Below are positions 38,601 to 48,894 of a stretch of DNA of 64,000 bases, piece by piece; the stretch's first letter is position 1, and every line of letters starts with the position of its first letter. The position numbers and the translations under genes were made by a program. Below the pieces are notes generated by a model. The model had not been told where the DNA came from, did no database searches, and saw only the letters and a list, made by a program, of their open reading frames with translations. The DNA is from Eunapius fragilis (Eukaryota > Porifera > Demospongiae > Spongillida > Spongillidae). The stretch covers positions 3,375,405-3,439,404 of the forward strand of contig OY811992.1 of NCBI GenBank assembly GCA_963681505.1. The letters are read 5' to 3'.

Positions 38601-39655
38601 AACCACTCCTTTCAACTGGCATGCTTCAGTTGTGGACATGAAGTGTTACAAAACTGACCCGTGTATAAGCATAGCATCATATTTATTAGTCAATGATAAT
38701 TAATATGCATTAACATCTTCACTCTTAATGAAGTAAATAAGACAAACATTTGATATACTAGCATTTGAAGTCATTGCTTGCAGATGCTACACTATTAGCT
38801 GGGGATACATGGCTGCATCCTCCTCGGAGTGAAATGCCACACCATGCAAGGCCTGAATACACTGGTATATGGTGTTCTTTTTGCCTGCTATCTTAAAAGA
38901 CATGCGTTTTTCGCACCCTACAATGCAGCTGAACGTGTTGGCAATGGTACTTCAATGTACGTGTCATGACTATTCATAGAAAACAGGCAGCCCGTTCAGG
39001 CCGAAAACAGCCGGCCGTGCTTAGTGGACGACATAAAATAACTACTTGAAGCTTTCACATTGCCTGTATGTCAAACTTATATGTGGGAAAATTGGCAGCT
39101 ACATGCAATATATTCGCGCATCTTTCATACCTATTCGATCGTGCCGTACGTCATATGCCTATGAAAACGTGGCGCGTGTATTAATTGGAAAGCGTAATTT
39201 ATCGTTTCAGGTGTGTGTCTTGAAGCCAGATGATTGCTGGTACTACTGCATATGTTTATAATAACACCAGATGTAAGCATCTTGCAAGGCACATCGTTGA
39301 ACATATGGTGTCGATAATGAGGCTAACCGCCGTGATTTCTACACCATATACCGTAACGCTCTAATTATCAAACTAAATGTCCAGCCTCAAACAGCCGTGG
39401 CGGATGGATTATATAATTATTACCGCTAGTTAGAAACAAAGTCGTGGCCGGCCCGAGGATTAATTAACAGTTTATATGTCGTCTTCATTAGATGGTTCCT
39501 CCAGGAACCATCCAATGACGACTCAGACGACACGTCTTCACAAGTAGTTGCTACGGTGATTACGTCTGCCGGATTCATTGAGAGCGCAATACGAAGAATG
39601 CTAATTAGTGGGAAAGGCAAAATCAGAATGATATACTGACACAAAGGCAAAATAC
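35684..39655. other. 4-kb stretch without a recognised gene
   Basis: No protein I recognise on either strand. An AG acceptor near 37,670 precedes a short open stretch ending near 37,734, which could be a terminal exon but has no support. A 10-bp inverted pair CTGTAGCGCC / GGCGCTACAG bounds 36,665-36,854, a possible small MITE without visible target duplication. An 18-bp minisatellite lies at 37,861-37,996. Confidence 0.5.
37861..37996. repeat. 18-bp minisatellite
   Basis: Seven to eight tandem units of TGTGATTGCTAGGCCAGC with A/G variants. The repeated open frame on the - strand (ITAGIA/ITAGLA) is a by-product of the unit length. Confidence 0.9.
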
Positions 39656-40385
39656 CTGGTCCTGTGTCACATAACCCCCAGCTCCTGCTCAATAGGGGTT
39701 GATCCCAGCTGCTCCCCCCTCTCCCCTTCCATCGCATAACCCCCCCAGCAGCCCCCCTCCATCACATAACCCCCAGCTGCTCCCCCCCTCCCCTCCATCA
39801 CATAACCCCCAGCTGCCTGGCCTCCTCTATCACATAACCCACAGCTGCCCCCTCCATCCCGTCTATTGCATAACCCCTCTCTATCACATAACCCACAGCT
39901 GCCCCCTCTATCACATAACCTCAGCTGTCCCCTCTATCACATAACACCTAGCTGCCCCCTCTATCACATAACCCCCTCTATCACATAACCCCCTCTATCA
40001 CATAACCCCCTCTATCACATAATTATAACCCCCCAGCTGCCCCTCTCTATCACAAAACCCCAGGCTGCCCCTCTATCACATAACCCCCTCAATCACATAA
40101 CCCCCCAGCTGCCCCTCTCTATCACAAAACCCCAGACTGCCCCTCTATCACATAACCCCCCACTGCCCTCCTCTATCACATATCCCCCCCCCCAGCTGCC
40201 CCACTCTATCACAAACCCCACAGCTGCCCCTCTATCACATAACCCCCAGCTGCCCCCTCTATCACACAACCCCCCACTGCCCTCCTCTATCACATACCCC
40301 CCCCCCAGCTGCCCCCTCTATCATTGAACCCCACAGCTGCCCCCTCTATCACATAACCCCCCGCTGCCCTCCTCCCTCTATCACA
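39656..40385. repeat. C-rich minisatellite, about 730 bp
   Basis: Irregular tandem units of roughly 25-30 bp built from CTCTATCACATAACCCC and CAGCTGCCC, with strong strand asymmetry (C rich, G poor). It ends about 315 bp before the 5' LTR. Reading frames across it are artefacts. Confidence 0.95.
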
Positions 40386-40700
40386 GCATGCCGAAATTCA
40401 GAGTCGAATTTGTTGCCAGTTAATTTTCCATCCTTACTACAATGTGCAACAGGAGGCTTACCCACCTCATGTACAACAGCATTAACAAAGGCTTTCCAAG
40501 TATTTACCCCTTTCACCTGATTTGAAGGAACGAGAGTATTTTGTGTAGGTTCATCCTGCCATTATGCAAAGCTTTAGACATGCTGAGCAAGAGCATAGAT
40601 ATTAGAGTAGAAGGATTGGAAACGGAGCACGTGAGCCATAGAGCCCTGTACATTGCAAAGCGCGGACTCCGCGATGCTGCTAATTAGATGCATTGACGCC

Positions 40701-40948
40701 TGTGGCGGACTGAACTGTAAATTGTTTATGTGGTAATCGGCTCTATTGTTGTTTGGTGCGCGGGCCGAAAGCGCCCTGCGCTGAACGCAATGGGGGCGCT
40801 TTTGTTTGTGCCGCATTATTGTGTTGGCTTATATAAGTGCATAGAGATGTGTATTAAGGCAGTCTTGCGCAGTGTTGCATTAAAAAGTTGCCGTATCCCT
40901 GTCTCTGAGGATATATTACGCGTCGGGCCGTGCGATCAGTCCTTCACA
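40701..40948 (+). repeat. 5' LTR (248 bp)
   Basis: Starts TGTGGCGGACTGAAC and ends CAGTCCTTCACA. A TATATAAG sequence near 40,830 could be the TATA box. It lacks a 14-bp block that the 3' LTR has after TGTGGTAAT. Confidence 0.95.
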
Positions 40949-40950
40949 AG

Positions 40951-40966
40951 TGGTGGCAAGCGGTGG
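40951..40966 (+). promoter_or_regulatory. Primer binding site
   Basis: TGGTGGCAAGCGGTGG begins 2 bp after the 5' LTR. It starts with TGG, the complement of a tRNA CCA end, as primer sites do. I cannot assign the tRNA without comparison. Confidence 0.6.
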
Positions 40967-40999
40967 ATCGTCTTCAGTCGGATACTGTAGGGACCGAGC

Positions 41000-41827
41000 G
41001 TGTTGTTTCAGTGGATGACCACACGGTCTGGGCGTAAGTACACGAGTGTCGTAACACAACCTCGAGGAGAGACAGCGGATATGGGCGATACGGCGGAGTC
41101 GGTCGCAGCAATGCAAGAACTGTTTATAAACCTACTAGATGAGCGGAAGAGAAGAGAAGAGGAGGATGCGCGTCGACGGGAGCAGGAGCGGCTAGAGCGC
41201 GAAGAAGAGAGGAAACGACTAGAGGCACAGTGGGAGAAAGAACGTCAGGAGCATTTAGTGGAAAAGGAACGAGAGAGGCAGAGGAGAGAGGAAGACTTGC
41301 GGCGTCGCGATCAGGAGCTGCAGGCACAGATGGAACTGTTTGCGAAAATGTTCGAGTCTAAGAAAGCGGACTCGTCACCCGCAACAGGTAGCCGTGCTGT
41401 GGATCAGGAACTACGCGTGACGAAACTAACTGATCGAGACGACATTGAAGCCTACCTCACCACGTTCGAGCGGCTAATGTCGGCGTACAGCGTTCCGAAG
41501 GATCGGTGGATATTTAAATTGGCGCCCCAGCTGTCAGGTCGGGCACAGCAGGCCTATGCGGCACTGACCGCGGAGGAGGCGCTGAGCTACGATGGGGTTA
41601 AAGCAGCGATACTTCGACGGTATGACATCACAGAGGAGACATATCGTCAACGGTTCCGGGGAGTCTCCAAGAGCACGGTGGAGTCGCATCGTGATGTGTC
41701 GATTCGACTGGGGGACTTAGCAAATAAGTGCTCAAGGGCTGGACAACGGTGGAGCAGGTCAAGGAAGCTATTGTCCTGGAACAGCTGCTCTATACCACTG
41801 GCGGATACAGAGGGGGGGTTGAGATGA
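41000..41827 (+). pseudogene. Retrotransposon gag, N-terminal part, disrupted
   Basis: The frame opens with MTTRSGRKY-like sequence (second Met at 41,033). A highly charged Glu/Arg coiled coil follows at about residues 45-125, then a capsid-like region with DDIEAYLTTFERLM and WIFKLAPQLSGRAQQAYAAL. That region resembles the SCAN-related gag of gypsy elements. Near 41,740-41,750 the reading frame slips. Codons for the conserved continuation are visible in another frame up to 41,795, where a MITE is inserted. The last residues of this frame come from the MITE. Gag is therefore doubly broken here. Confidence 0.85.
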
Positions 41828-41928
41828 TATTCACAATCAATTTTAACCATATATGGACTCAAATACACCATATATGGTGAAAATTGATCGTGAATATGAT
41901 CTCAACCCCCCCTCTGTATCCGCCAGTG
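41796..41928. mobile_element. Palindromic MITE inside gag
   Basis: A 133-bp foldback: the arms start CACTGGCGGATACAGAGGGG and are inverse complements over about 55 bp, up to CCATATATGG at the loop. TATAC flanks both sides (41,791-41,795 and 41,929-41,933) as a 5-bp target duplication. It interrupts gag of a young LTR element, so it moved very recently. Degenerate sequences resembling its ends (CAGTGGC.GATCCAG) occur near 10,931, its copy near 26,804, and near 47,331. Confidence 0.85.
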
Positions 41929-44900
41929 TATACTCTGGGTCCCTCTGTCAGAGTGTGGGTAAAAGAGCGTAAGCCAAAGACAGCTCTGGAGGCAGGACAA
42001 CTGGCGGATGACTACTCTGAGGCCAGGAAGCAGACTGCCAAGGAGAACAGGCTTGTGGAGGACCAGAGTTCGCCAGCATCCAATGAGAAACCCACTCAGG
42101 AGTCGGCTGGCAAAGGGGAAGGTGACAAGTGGTCACCAAAAGAGAAGCGTCATTTCAGACCTGGGTACCAAAACAAGGATCACCACTCCCAGGTAACCTG
42201 TTTCAATTGTGGTAAGCAAGGGCACATTGCTTCAAGGTGTCCAGAAAAGGCCATGTATTGTAGAGATAGTCGTCACAAAGCTGCTCTACAGAAGACTGGC
42301 ATGGTTGAAGGACATATGGTGGAGGACATTGTTCTGGACACAGGGTGCTCAAAGACCCTCATCCACCATGCCCTGGTACCTCAGGAAAAGATGTTGCAAG
42401 GAGAGGCGGTCACCATTCGGTGTGCTCATGGGGACAACGCACTGTACCCACTTGCAATGGTTGATCTGGTGGTGGATGGAGTCCCACTGACGGTGGAGGC
42501 AGCAGTATCCAAATCACTTCCAGTGTCTGTTTTGCTGGGCACAGATGTACCCGAACTCGTGCGATTTCTGAGAACTGATGCCAAAGACAGGAACGTGGTA
42601 GGGTACAAGGCACTGATGATGGTAACACGGGCAGGAGCAAAGAAGCGAGAGGCAGAGGAACAAATGCAACGGCAGATGGAGGACAAATCAGAAGTCAAAC
42701 CAACACCAATAGCAAGTGAACTTGCAGCAGAGGAGATGCAGAGGGAAGAGGAACTCACAACGAGGGGAACAGAGGTGAACCCAGAGCTATGTTCATTGGA
42801 TGATGAACTATTTAGTGGAGGACGGCCCAGAGTCAAGTTGACCAGAAGCCAGAAGAGGATCCAGAGGAGACAACACCAGCAGGACATACCAGTGGGAGCA
42901 CTTGACATGTCTGCAGTGGAACTCCAGAAGCTGCAGGAGACAGACCCTTCACTGGCTCAGGTCAGATCTACATGTGGCACCAGGGAGCCACAAGAGTCGG
43001 AGTCGCACTACTTTAACTCTGAGGGGTTATTGTTTCGGCGATGGATCCAGAGACGGGGGAAACCAGAATCTGCAGTGGAACAGCTGGTGCTACCCATGCA
43101 GTGTCGTAAGGCAGTACTGCAGCTTGCACATGAGGTGCCACTCGCAGCGCATTTGGGAAAGAACAAGACAGCCAAGAGGATTCTCAGTCGCTTCTACTGG
43201 CCAACTCTGTATAGGGACGTGGAGGAGTTCTGTAAGTGCTGTCGCATATGTCAGAAAGCATCAAGGTTGAAGGGAAGCAAGGCTCCCCTCATTCCATTGC
43301 CCATTGTGACGGAGCCTTTTCGACGGGTGGCAATGGATATTGTTGGACCACTGCCCAGAACCGTGTCAGGAAATCGCTACATATTAGTGATGAGTGATTA
43401 CGCTATGCGGTATCCAGAAGCAGTCCCAGTGAAAGCTATAGATGCAGAGCATATCGCAGAGGAGCTAGTGAAAATCTTTGCAAGAGTTGGCATACCTGAG
43501 GAGATTTTGACCGACCAGGGAAGCAACTTCACTTCACAGCTACTGGCAGAGATCTATCAACTGCTGCATGTGCATCCAATAAGGACTACTCCTTACCATC
43601 CACAGACGGACGGGCTGGTGGAGAGGTTCAACAAGACCTTAAAGGAAATGCTGAGGAAAGTGGCTGCAGATGATGGGGCAAATTGGGATAAATGGGTGCC
43701 ATACCTATTATTCGCGTATCGAGAAGTCCCCCAGGATTCCACTGGTTTTTCCCCCTTTGAGCTCCTGTATGGTCGTGCAGTACGTGGACCATTGGACATC
43801 CTGAAAGAGTCATGGAAGGAACCAAGGAAGTGCGGTGATAATGTGGTCTCCTATGTGTTGGCAATGCAGGACAAGCTGGCAGCAATGGCTGAGATGGTCA
43901 AGGGCAACCTGGAGAGAGCACAGCAAAAACAGAAATTATGGTATGATCAGAATGCCCGACAGAGGGAACTGAAGCCAGGTGATCTTGTGTTGGTGCTACT
44001 CCCTACGTCAAGCAGTTCATTGACAGCCCAGTGGAAAGGCCCTTGTCCTGTTCTGCACAAAGCCAGCAGTGTCAACTATGTGGTGGACATGCATGACACT
44101 CGGAAAAGGGAGAGGACTTTCCACATCAATATGCTTAAAAAGTGGAATACACCTACCTATGGGAACTACTGGACAGATGTGGATGACGAAGCGAGTAGTG
44201 AGGATGATATCCCTGAGTGGAGAGGTAGTGAGAAGGGTGAACCAACTGTGGGGAATCAGTTATCAGCAGTCCAGAAATCTCAGCTGAACAATATGTTAGA
44301 GAAATTCTCGGATGTGATGAGCAGTACCCCAGGACGGACAGCAGAGATGGAACACCAAGTGACTACCACGGGGACAAGGCCAGTCAGACTGCCACCATAT
44401 CGATTACCTCATGCTTACCGAGACCTGGTGGAAAAGGAGATTAAAGAGATGCTTGTGGCTGGAGTCATAGAACCTTCATCTAGTGAGTGGGCTTCTCCTA
44501 TAGTACTGGTGGACAAGAAGGATGGTACACTTAGATTGTGCGTTGACTATCGTCGACTGAATGCGGAGTCACTGGCTGATGCATATCCCATGCCACGGAT
44601 CGATGATCTGATTGACCGGTTGGGAAAGGCAAAGTTCATCACTACCCTAGACCTTACCCGTGGGTACTGGCAGGTACCAATGGCAAAGGCATCGAGGCAT
44701 CTAACCGCGTTCACAACGCCTTTTGGCCTCTTCCAGTTTAGGGTGATGCCGTTTGGCCTTCAGGGGGCTCCAGCAACATTTCAGCGGCTCATGGACAAGG
44801 TCCTGCAAGGTCTGGAAGAGTATGCAGCTGCTTACATCGATGACCTTGTGATACACAGTACCACGTGGGGGGAGCACTTGACAGAGATACAGACAGTTTT

Positions 44901-45645
44901 CCAGCGCCTACGGTCGGCAGGTCTCACGGCAAAGCCCCAGAAGTGCCAGTTAGGAATGTCAAGATGTGTGTATCTTGGACATGTGGTGGGCAGTGGCCTG
45001 GTACAACCTGAGAGGAGTAAGGTGCAAGGTGTGGAGTCTTTTCCCACCCCTACTACTAAGAAGCAGGTTCGGTGTTTTCTGGGAATGACTGGCTACTACA
45101 GGAAATTCATCCAGGACTATGCCAGTATTGCAACACCTCTGACAGACCTCACAAAGAATGCAGCACCAAATCAGGTGGTGTGGACAGAAAGATGCGAGCG
45201 CTCGTTTCAGAAGCTCAAGAATCTACTTTGTAGTGAACCTGTCCTGCGTAGTCCTGATTTCACGAAGGAGTTTATTCTGCAAACTGACGCTTCGGATGTG
45301 GGTGTAGGTGCTGTGCTGAGTCAACTGGATGAGGAAGGTGCTGACCACCCAGTGGCCTACTACAGCAGGAAACTACTCGCCAGAGAGCAGAAATACGCTA
45401 CCATAGAGAAAGAATGTCTAGCCATCAAATTGGCAACACAGGCCTTTAGAGTGTATCTACTGGGAAGACCCTTCATTATCCAGACAGACCATCGAGCGCT
45501 AGAATGGTTGGACCGACTTCGAGAGAACAATGCAAAGCTCTCAAGGTGGAGCATTGCACTGCAACCCTTCAAGTTCAAGGTCCGCCATCGGGCTGGAAAG
45601 GAAAACGGCAATGCCGACTGCCTTTCTCGACTTTCGACAGAATGA
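41884..45645 (+). CDS. Retrotransposon gag-pol polyprotein (PR-IN-RT-RH)
   Basis: A 1253-residue open frame. The first 15 or so residues are MITE-derived; then comes the gag C terminus (VRVWVKERKP). The CCHC knuckle is at about 106-119 and the protease DTG at 152-154. The integrase HHCC finger is at about 414-450. The catalytic triad is D485 (MDIVGP), D543 (TDQGSN) and E579 (VERFN), with D-x35-E spacing between the last two. A GPF-like WKGPCPV motif is at about 717. RT includes LDLTRGYWQVP and YIDD near 984-987. RNase H includes QTDASD near 1132, TDHRALEW near 1200 and HGN-like ENGNADCLSR at the end. No stop interrupts these enzyme regions, so they look intact. The true N terminus was lost to the gag frameshift and MITE, so the ATG at 41,884 is only the first available one. 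Confidence 0.93.
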   Translation: MIVNMISTPPLYPPVYTLGPSVRVWVKERKPKTALEAGQLADDYSEARKQTAKENRLVEDQSSPASNEKPTQESAGKGEGDKWSPKEKRHFRPGYQNKDHHSQVTCFNCGKQGHIASRCPEKAMYCRDSRHKAALQKTGMVEGHMVEDIVLDTGCSKTLIHHALVPQEKMLQGEAVTIRCAHGDNALYPLAMVDLVVDGVPLTVEAAVSKSLPVSVLLGTDVPELVRFLRTDAKDRNVVGYKALMMVTRAGAKKREAEEQMQRQMEDKSEVKPTPIASELAAEEMQREEELTTRGTEVNPELCSLDDELFSGGRPRVKLTRSQKRIQRRQHQQDIPVGALDMSAVELQKLQETDPSLAQVRSTCGTREPQESESHYFNSEGLLFRRWIQRRGKPESAVEQLVLPMQCRKAVLQLAHEVPLAAHLGKNKTAKRILSRFYWPTLYRDVEEFCKCCRICQKASRLKGSKAPLIPLPIVTEPFRRVAMDIVGPLPRTVSGNRYILVMSDYAMRYPEAVPVKAIDAEHIAEELVKIFARVGIPEEILTDQGSNFTSQLLAEIYQLLHVHPIRTTPYHPQTDGLVERFNKTLKEMLRKVAADDGANWDKWVPYLLFAYREVPQDSTGFSPFELLYGRAVRGPLDILKESWKEPRKCGDNVVSYVLAMQDKLAAMAEMVKGNLERAQQKQKLWYDQNARQRELKPGDLVLVLLPTSSSSLTAQWKGPCPVLHKASSVNYVVDMHDTRKRERTFHINMLKKWNTPTYGNYWTDVDDEASSEDDIPEWRGSEKGEPTVGNQLSAVQKSQLNNMLEKFSDVMSSTPGRTAEMEHQVTTTGTRPVRLPPYRLPHAYRDLVEKEIKEMLVAGVIEPSSSEWASPIVLVDKKDGTLRLCVDYRRLNAESLADAYPMPRIDDLIDRLGKAKFITTLDLTRGYWQVPMAKASRHLTAFTTPFGLFQFRVMPFGLQGAPATFQRLMDKVLQGLEEYAAAYIDDLVIHSTTWGEHLTEIQTVFQRLRSAGLTAKPQKCQLGMSRCVYLGHVVGSGLVQPERSKVQGVESFPTPTTKKQVRCFLGMTGYYRKFIQDYASIATPLTDLTKNAAPNQVVWTERCERSFQKLKNLLCSEPVLRSPDFTKEFILQTDASDVGVGAVLSQLDEEGADHPVAYYSRKLLAREQKYATIEKECLAIKLATQAFRVYLLGRPFIIQTDHRALEWLDRLRENNAKLSRWSIALQPFKFKVRHRAGKENGNADCLSRLSTE

Positions 45646-45653
45646 CTTCTGTC

Positions 45654-45672
45654 GAGGAGAAGGGGGAAGGAA
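45654..45672 (+). promoter_or_regulatory. Polypurine tract
   Basis: An uninterrupted purine run of 19 bases directly before the 3' LTR. This is the expected plus-strand DNA primer. Confidence 0.9.
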
Positions 45673-45934
45673 TGTGGCGGACTGAACTGTAAATTGTTTA
45701 TGTGGTAATGGGGGATTTCCCCTCGGCTCTATTGTTGTTTGGTGCGCGGGCCGAAAGCGCCCTGCGCTGAACGCAATGGGGGCGCTTTTGTTTGTGCCGC
45801 ATTATTGTGTTGGCTTTTATAAGTGCATAGAGATGTGTATTAAGGCAGTCTTGCGCAGTGTTGCATTAAAAAGTTGCCGTATCCCTGTCTCTGAGGATAT
45901 ATTACGCGTCGGGCCGTGCGATCAGTCCTTCACA
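45673..45934 (+). repeat. 3' LTR (262 bp)
   Basis: Matches the 5' LTR except for one substitution (TTTTATAAG against TTATATAAG) and an extra 14-bp block at about 45,710-45,723. That block contains GGGGATTTCC, a kappaB-like motif. Confidence 0.95.
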
Positions 45935-45939
45935 ACGCC

Positions 45940-47112
45940 TCGTCCCTCTTGAGGAGAAAGTAAGTTGAGAGCTTAGTAAAATCTGACTAAAGAAAACGAT
46001 AGCACAAAATGCGTACATTCGGGCAAACTTGTCGCCATGTTTATAGCCCTTTTAGAACCCGAGATACAGAATTTGGCGGGCTTACAGCTTTTTTAACAAC
46101 TAACCGATACAACTCCCCTAAACTTCCCTTTATTTATAAATAAGTAGCATGACCAGATGCAGCACAAAGTTTTACGTACGGTGAGGTGTGTTGGAGGCGT
46201 TTAGGTTGGAGGGTTTTAGAGAAACTCCACATTTTACGTTTTTGACATCGCCATGAACTAACCGATGAAACTACCCAGGCAAAACTTTTATCTCATATCC
46301 AGTACTTGTTTCAGATAGCTACATCAATTCTACATACGGTAGTACCATTTGCTACGTAACTATGCTCTGCTTTTGTCTTAAAAAAAAAAAGCGGGTGATA
46401 CATTTTTCTGTTGTATAAATGGCCTAACATCTGGACAATAGATTATTTAGACATCAGGACCGCCCTCATGTTTTCCAAAGCCCTCCGAGGCCTTCACTGG
46501 TCTTTTAGGCGTCTTTAACGTTTCGTCATGGGGTTGGCCATCGATGTCATAGTCAAGAAGCTGGATTCCAGGAATGAAGCGGATCGCTGTAATGTCTACT
46601 TTACTGGACTGGGTCATGCAGTTACGTTTTTATTTGCGTGCTTTTTTCCTTGTATGCTCGTGATGTCCAGCAACACTTTTTTTTTGTTTGCATGGAGAAA
46701 TTCTGAGGGCTCTTTGTAAGGTTTGGGTAGGTGTGATTGGCATGTGTCGTTGTCTACTACGTCGTTCACAGGCTCGTGCTCTGATCTTTTTAGTTCTGAA
46801 AGATATGAAGGGCTAGCGCATTTGGTAACTAAGTTTTGGTTAGGCTCCGTTGTCATCGGTTCCAGAAGCTCTTGCCTTCATTTCAAATATGGTAAGCGGT
46901 CTGAGTACGAGGAGCATCGAGGAGTCGGCGCATGAAGCAGTGTTAATTGGGTCCGTTTCCAATCCTTCTACTCTAATATCTATGGCAAGAGGAAAATTAA
47001 AATCTTGAGAGAAAGACTCCTGAGCCACGCAAGGTTCAGTTACCAAAAAGCTACAAAACGCATCTAAATTTTTACTATATCTATGCGAATAAATTATGGC
47101 GCCAGCAATTTT

Positions 47113-47143
<31 letters not shown>

Positions 47144-48185
47144 TATGTTTGCGGCACAGCTCCGTCATTATGTTTAACTGATGCGACACAACTCCGTGAG
47201 TTGACTGACACGCCTTTATTTTTGGTTGAGGCGTATATGATAATTGTGGGAAGCTGAGTTGGCAAACTGCACCATATCGAATTTATGAAGTTAGCCCGAA
47301 AGGTACGTCTTCAGTATGCATGACTAGTACAGTGGCTGATCCAGGGTCCACCTCCGTCCCGTCCCGCCCCCGGGGGTGGGGGGAAACTTTGCTAGCGTTC
47401 CAATTGATTAATTAATGATAACTGAAATTATCATATTAAAGTCGGCCATATTTATTGATGAGAATATCATAATGAAGGAATGAATACAACAAATGTTTTA
47501 AGGTAATTAAAAAAAACTTGCTTCAGTACGTGGGACTGCCAGATATGAAAGTGCACAATAACATGTAATGAATTAAGTCACATCCTCCAAGATTGCCAAA
47601 CCTTCTGGGGCCGATGGGGATGCTTAAAGCTCTCCTAGGCATAGACTGGCTGCTCTGATGATGGCAAACGAAAGCCTTGCTCTGATGTAGCCAATGTTTG
47701 TGCATAAGACTTTTTGCAACACATGTTGCCATTCTCTTAAGAAAGTGCTCAGCTTCCCGATGCAGAAGTTCATCTAGGAGTGGCTTGGGCTTTGAGGATG
47801 GGGGCCCTCTTTACTCGATCATGCATTGAAGCAGTCCGAACCATTTATTGATTATTTCATTAATTTTAGATTTTCCACTATTCCAATTTTCCGCCATTGC
47901 GAGGTAGCACCATAAAAAAGGGTTGGAAACGGATGTATACATTTACGTGACGCGGCATCACGGTTCCGTTATGTGACCGTGCTTCGCTCGAACCTTTTAG
48001 GGGTTGGTATACATAGCACACCCATACCTCTTTCATCAATAAAAATTCATTTGGCGAAGGGCGGTACAGATCGATCGATATTGATAGATGAAAGGAGTAA
48101 GGTTGCGCTATAAACACCATGAATATGCCTTATTTTCCGTTGTTGCGAGTTGTGAATTTCCGCTGTTGCGAGCCGGTACTATATA
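45940..48185. other. 2.2 kb without a recognised gene
   Basis: No product is recognised on either strand. It contains poly-A near 46,380, a poly-G run at about 47,112-47,138, and a CAGTGGCTGATCCAG end-like sequence near 47,331 followed by a GC-rich stretch. Confidence 0.5.
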
Positions 48186-48375
48186 CAGTACCCGCTCGGT
48201 CATAGAGAAATTTCGCAGCTCCATCATAGAGAAAATAAAGCGTATACATCCAACTATTAGCTTTCATAGCGGTTGCTACGAACACTGATGGTTTCTTTAG
48301 TTACCAATGTATACGCTTTTTTAAATTTTATCTATGATGAAGCTGCTAATTTTCTCTATGACCGAGCGGGTACTG
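48186..48375. mobile_element. Palindromic MITE with TA-type target site
   Basis: Arms start CAGTACCCGCTCGGTCATAG and are inversely repeated with small indels over roughly 65-75 bp each. TATA stands on both sides, so the target duplication is TA or TATA. CAGT termini with TA targets suggest a Tc1/mariner or pogo-driven MITE. No coding sequence is present. Confidence 0.75.
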
Positions 48376-48800
48376 TATACGTCAATTCCACCGCGACAGG
48401 GCAATAGACATTAATTAGTATCGACCGTCAGTTATAAAGCGGGTAACAATAAGGTTGCGTTTGTTTAAACCTGCACTATTACAAGTGCTACTTCGTATGG
48501 ACTGTGACGGACCTAGCTCAACTATTTGAACTGCAGTACGCATTCCTCAGCATGCACATGAAATCGTACTTGGATTGGTTAATACACTCTCTCTGTTGGC
48601 TGCCCTTTTAATGTTAAATGCTTTTAAGTTAAACGCTAAAATAGATACGTGACTCAATGAGCTAAAGTGCACGCCGTGCAAACAACATGTTTGAAGTTCA
48701 CAACCCCTTGAATTGTGTTTGACAAGTACACATCTGTCACGTCACATGGACCCGACCTGTGATCTGCGCGAGATATTCCCAACTGACGTACATTATTGAC

Positions 48801-48894
48801 AGATGCAGTCAGATTTGCACCAACACCATTGGAAGCTACATGTGCAGTTGCTACCTTGGATACCAAATATCTTCTAACAATAGGATTTGTATGG
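48801..48894 (+). pseudogene. 5'-truncated EGF exon
   Basis: Encodes the C-terminal three quarters of an EGF repeat ([20 protein letters not shown]...) ending at a GTAAGC donor. It lacks the D-x-D-E-C start and first cysteine codons and has no matching acceptor. It is related to the exons of the - strand NIDO-EGF gene but lies on the opposite strand. Confidence 0.7.

Larger units (their letters stand above)
40696..45939 (+). mobile_element. LTR retrotransposon, gypsy-type enzymes in copia-type order
   Basis: A complete insertion: 5-bp target duplication ACGCC at 40,696-40,700 and 45,935-45,939, LTRs at 40,701-40,948 and 45,673-45,934 (TG...CA), a primer site and a polypurine tract. The internal order is gag, zinc knuckle, protease, integrase, reverse transcriptase, RNase H. 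The RT and RNase H motifs are Ty3/gypsy-like, but integrase lies before RT. That order defines the Gmr1 group described from deuterostomes. The LTRs differ by one substitution (A in TTATATAAG against T) and one 14-bp block, so insertion was recent. The gag frame is broken, so this copy is not autonomous. Confidence 0.93.

Noticed and set aside
39656..40385. Possible regulatory or G-quadruplex element before the LTR
   Set aside because: Simple C-rich minisatellite; its closeness to the LTR looks accidental and nothing in the sequence shows a role.
42426..42908. Serine-rich - strand frame opposite the retrotransposon pol
   Set aside because: Antisense shadow of the pol frame.
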